From Megamerina dolium (lineage: Eukaryota; Arthropoda; Insecta; Diptera; Megamerinidae): a DNA stretch of 64,000 nt. The stretch spans positions 18,762,733-18,826,732 of the forward strand of contig OY978530.1 in NCBI GenBank assembly GCA_963854835.1. The letters run 5' to 3'. The notes under the pieces are model-generated. The model saw only the letters and a program-made list of their open reading frames with translations, made no database searches and was not told where the DNA came from. Shown one piece after another: positions 63,860 through 64,000 of this stretch (positions are counted from its first letter, which is position 1; every line of letters begins with the position of its first letter). The translations under genes and the position numbers were made by a program.

Positions 63860-64000
63860 ATGAAAAAAACAAATATGCCTCGGATAAGGACTACCGCTTT
63901 TGTTGATGACCCCCGCAAACGAAAAAAGGACCACGATTTACGGATATGCACCTGGAATGTCCGATCCCTTTATAGGGAGGGTGCCTCTATCCAGCTGGTT
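63860..64000 (+). CDS. RTE-like LINE ORF, start of endonuclease (partial, runs off window)
   Basis: ATG at 63860 opens a frame with no stop through base 64000 (47 codons). After a basic leader (RKRKKDHD) it reads LRICTWNVRSLYREGA, the first motif of AP-type LINE endonucleases, in which the Asn of TWN is catalytic. This domain nicks target DNA for target-primed reverse transcription. The same broad family as 8193-9555 and 55305-57370 is likely from context. Completeness cannot be judged because the window ends. Confidence 0.75.
   Translation, partial: MKKTNMPRIRTTAFVDDPRKRKKDHDLRICTWNVRSLYREGASIQLV

Overview
The window is repeat-dense eukaryotic DNA, and everything I recognise in it is insect-type: Jockey, LOA and RTE-like LINEs, BEL/Pao, Copia and Ty3/gypsy LTR elements, Tc1/mariner and piggyBac transposases, a tRNA-headed SINE and long (TA)n tracts. 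The mixture fits a true fly (Diptera), possibly a fruit-fly relative, but that is inference. I found no host gene, rRNA gene, CRISPR array or prokaryotic operon. Nearly every element is broken, so the region looks like heterochromatic or otherwise unselected transposon-nest DNA.

The dominant structure covers bases 1 to about 40325. Arm A (1-12957) recurs in reverse complement as A' (19493-32006). Arm B (12956-20827) recurs in reverse complement as B' (32436-40325). The order is A, B, A', x, B'. It can be read as three partial copies of one ancestral segment (BEL, LINE end, Tc1 fragment, Copia with a nested Jockey, RTE-like LINE, mariner, long-TIR element, transposase remnant, Jockey, LOA): a direct copy at left, an inverted copy in the middle, and a direct copy at right. 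This resembles the duplication / inverted-triplication products of template switching. The arms are close to identical by eye but not identical. A carries a SINE with target-site duplications where A' has the empty site, A' has a 58-bp deletion, and frameshifts differ between arms.

Arm A/A' content: a BEL/Pao element with gag fused to RNase H; a LINE 3' end; a Tc1 C-terminal fragment; a Copia element on the minus strand interrupted by a 5'-truncated Jockey LINE with an 11-bp TSD; an RTE-like LINE; a mariner; a (TA)n tract; and a copy of a GC-hairpin long-TIR element. Arm B/B' content: a Jockey with an internal deletion joining ORF1 to the endonuclease region, a Tc1/mariner-superfamily transposase, an LTR-like repeat, a mariner end and the long-TIR element. 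B' runs directly into a nearly full LOA-type LINE (about 40150-45235).

The right third (45236-64000) holds a second SINE copy, LTR-like and Jockey fragments, a DDE transposase remnant, one apparently intact Tc1-like transposon (48647-50277, 200-bp IR/DR termini, 339-codon transposase), several mariner-type remnants, a gypsy pol remnant, a piggyBac-like transposase, two head-to-head RTE-like LINE fragments, a BEL/Pao remnant with a 251-bp tandem duplication, and the 5' end of an RTE-like LINE running off the window. The genes do not form a pathway. The biological interest lies in the rearrangement, the order of insertions it records, and whether the long inverted repeats make small RNA.
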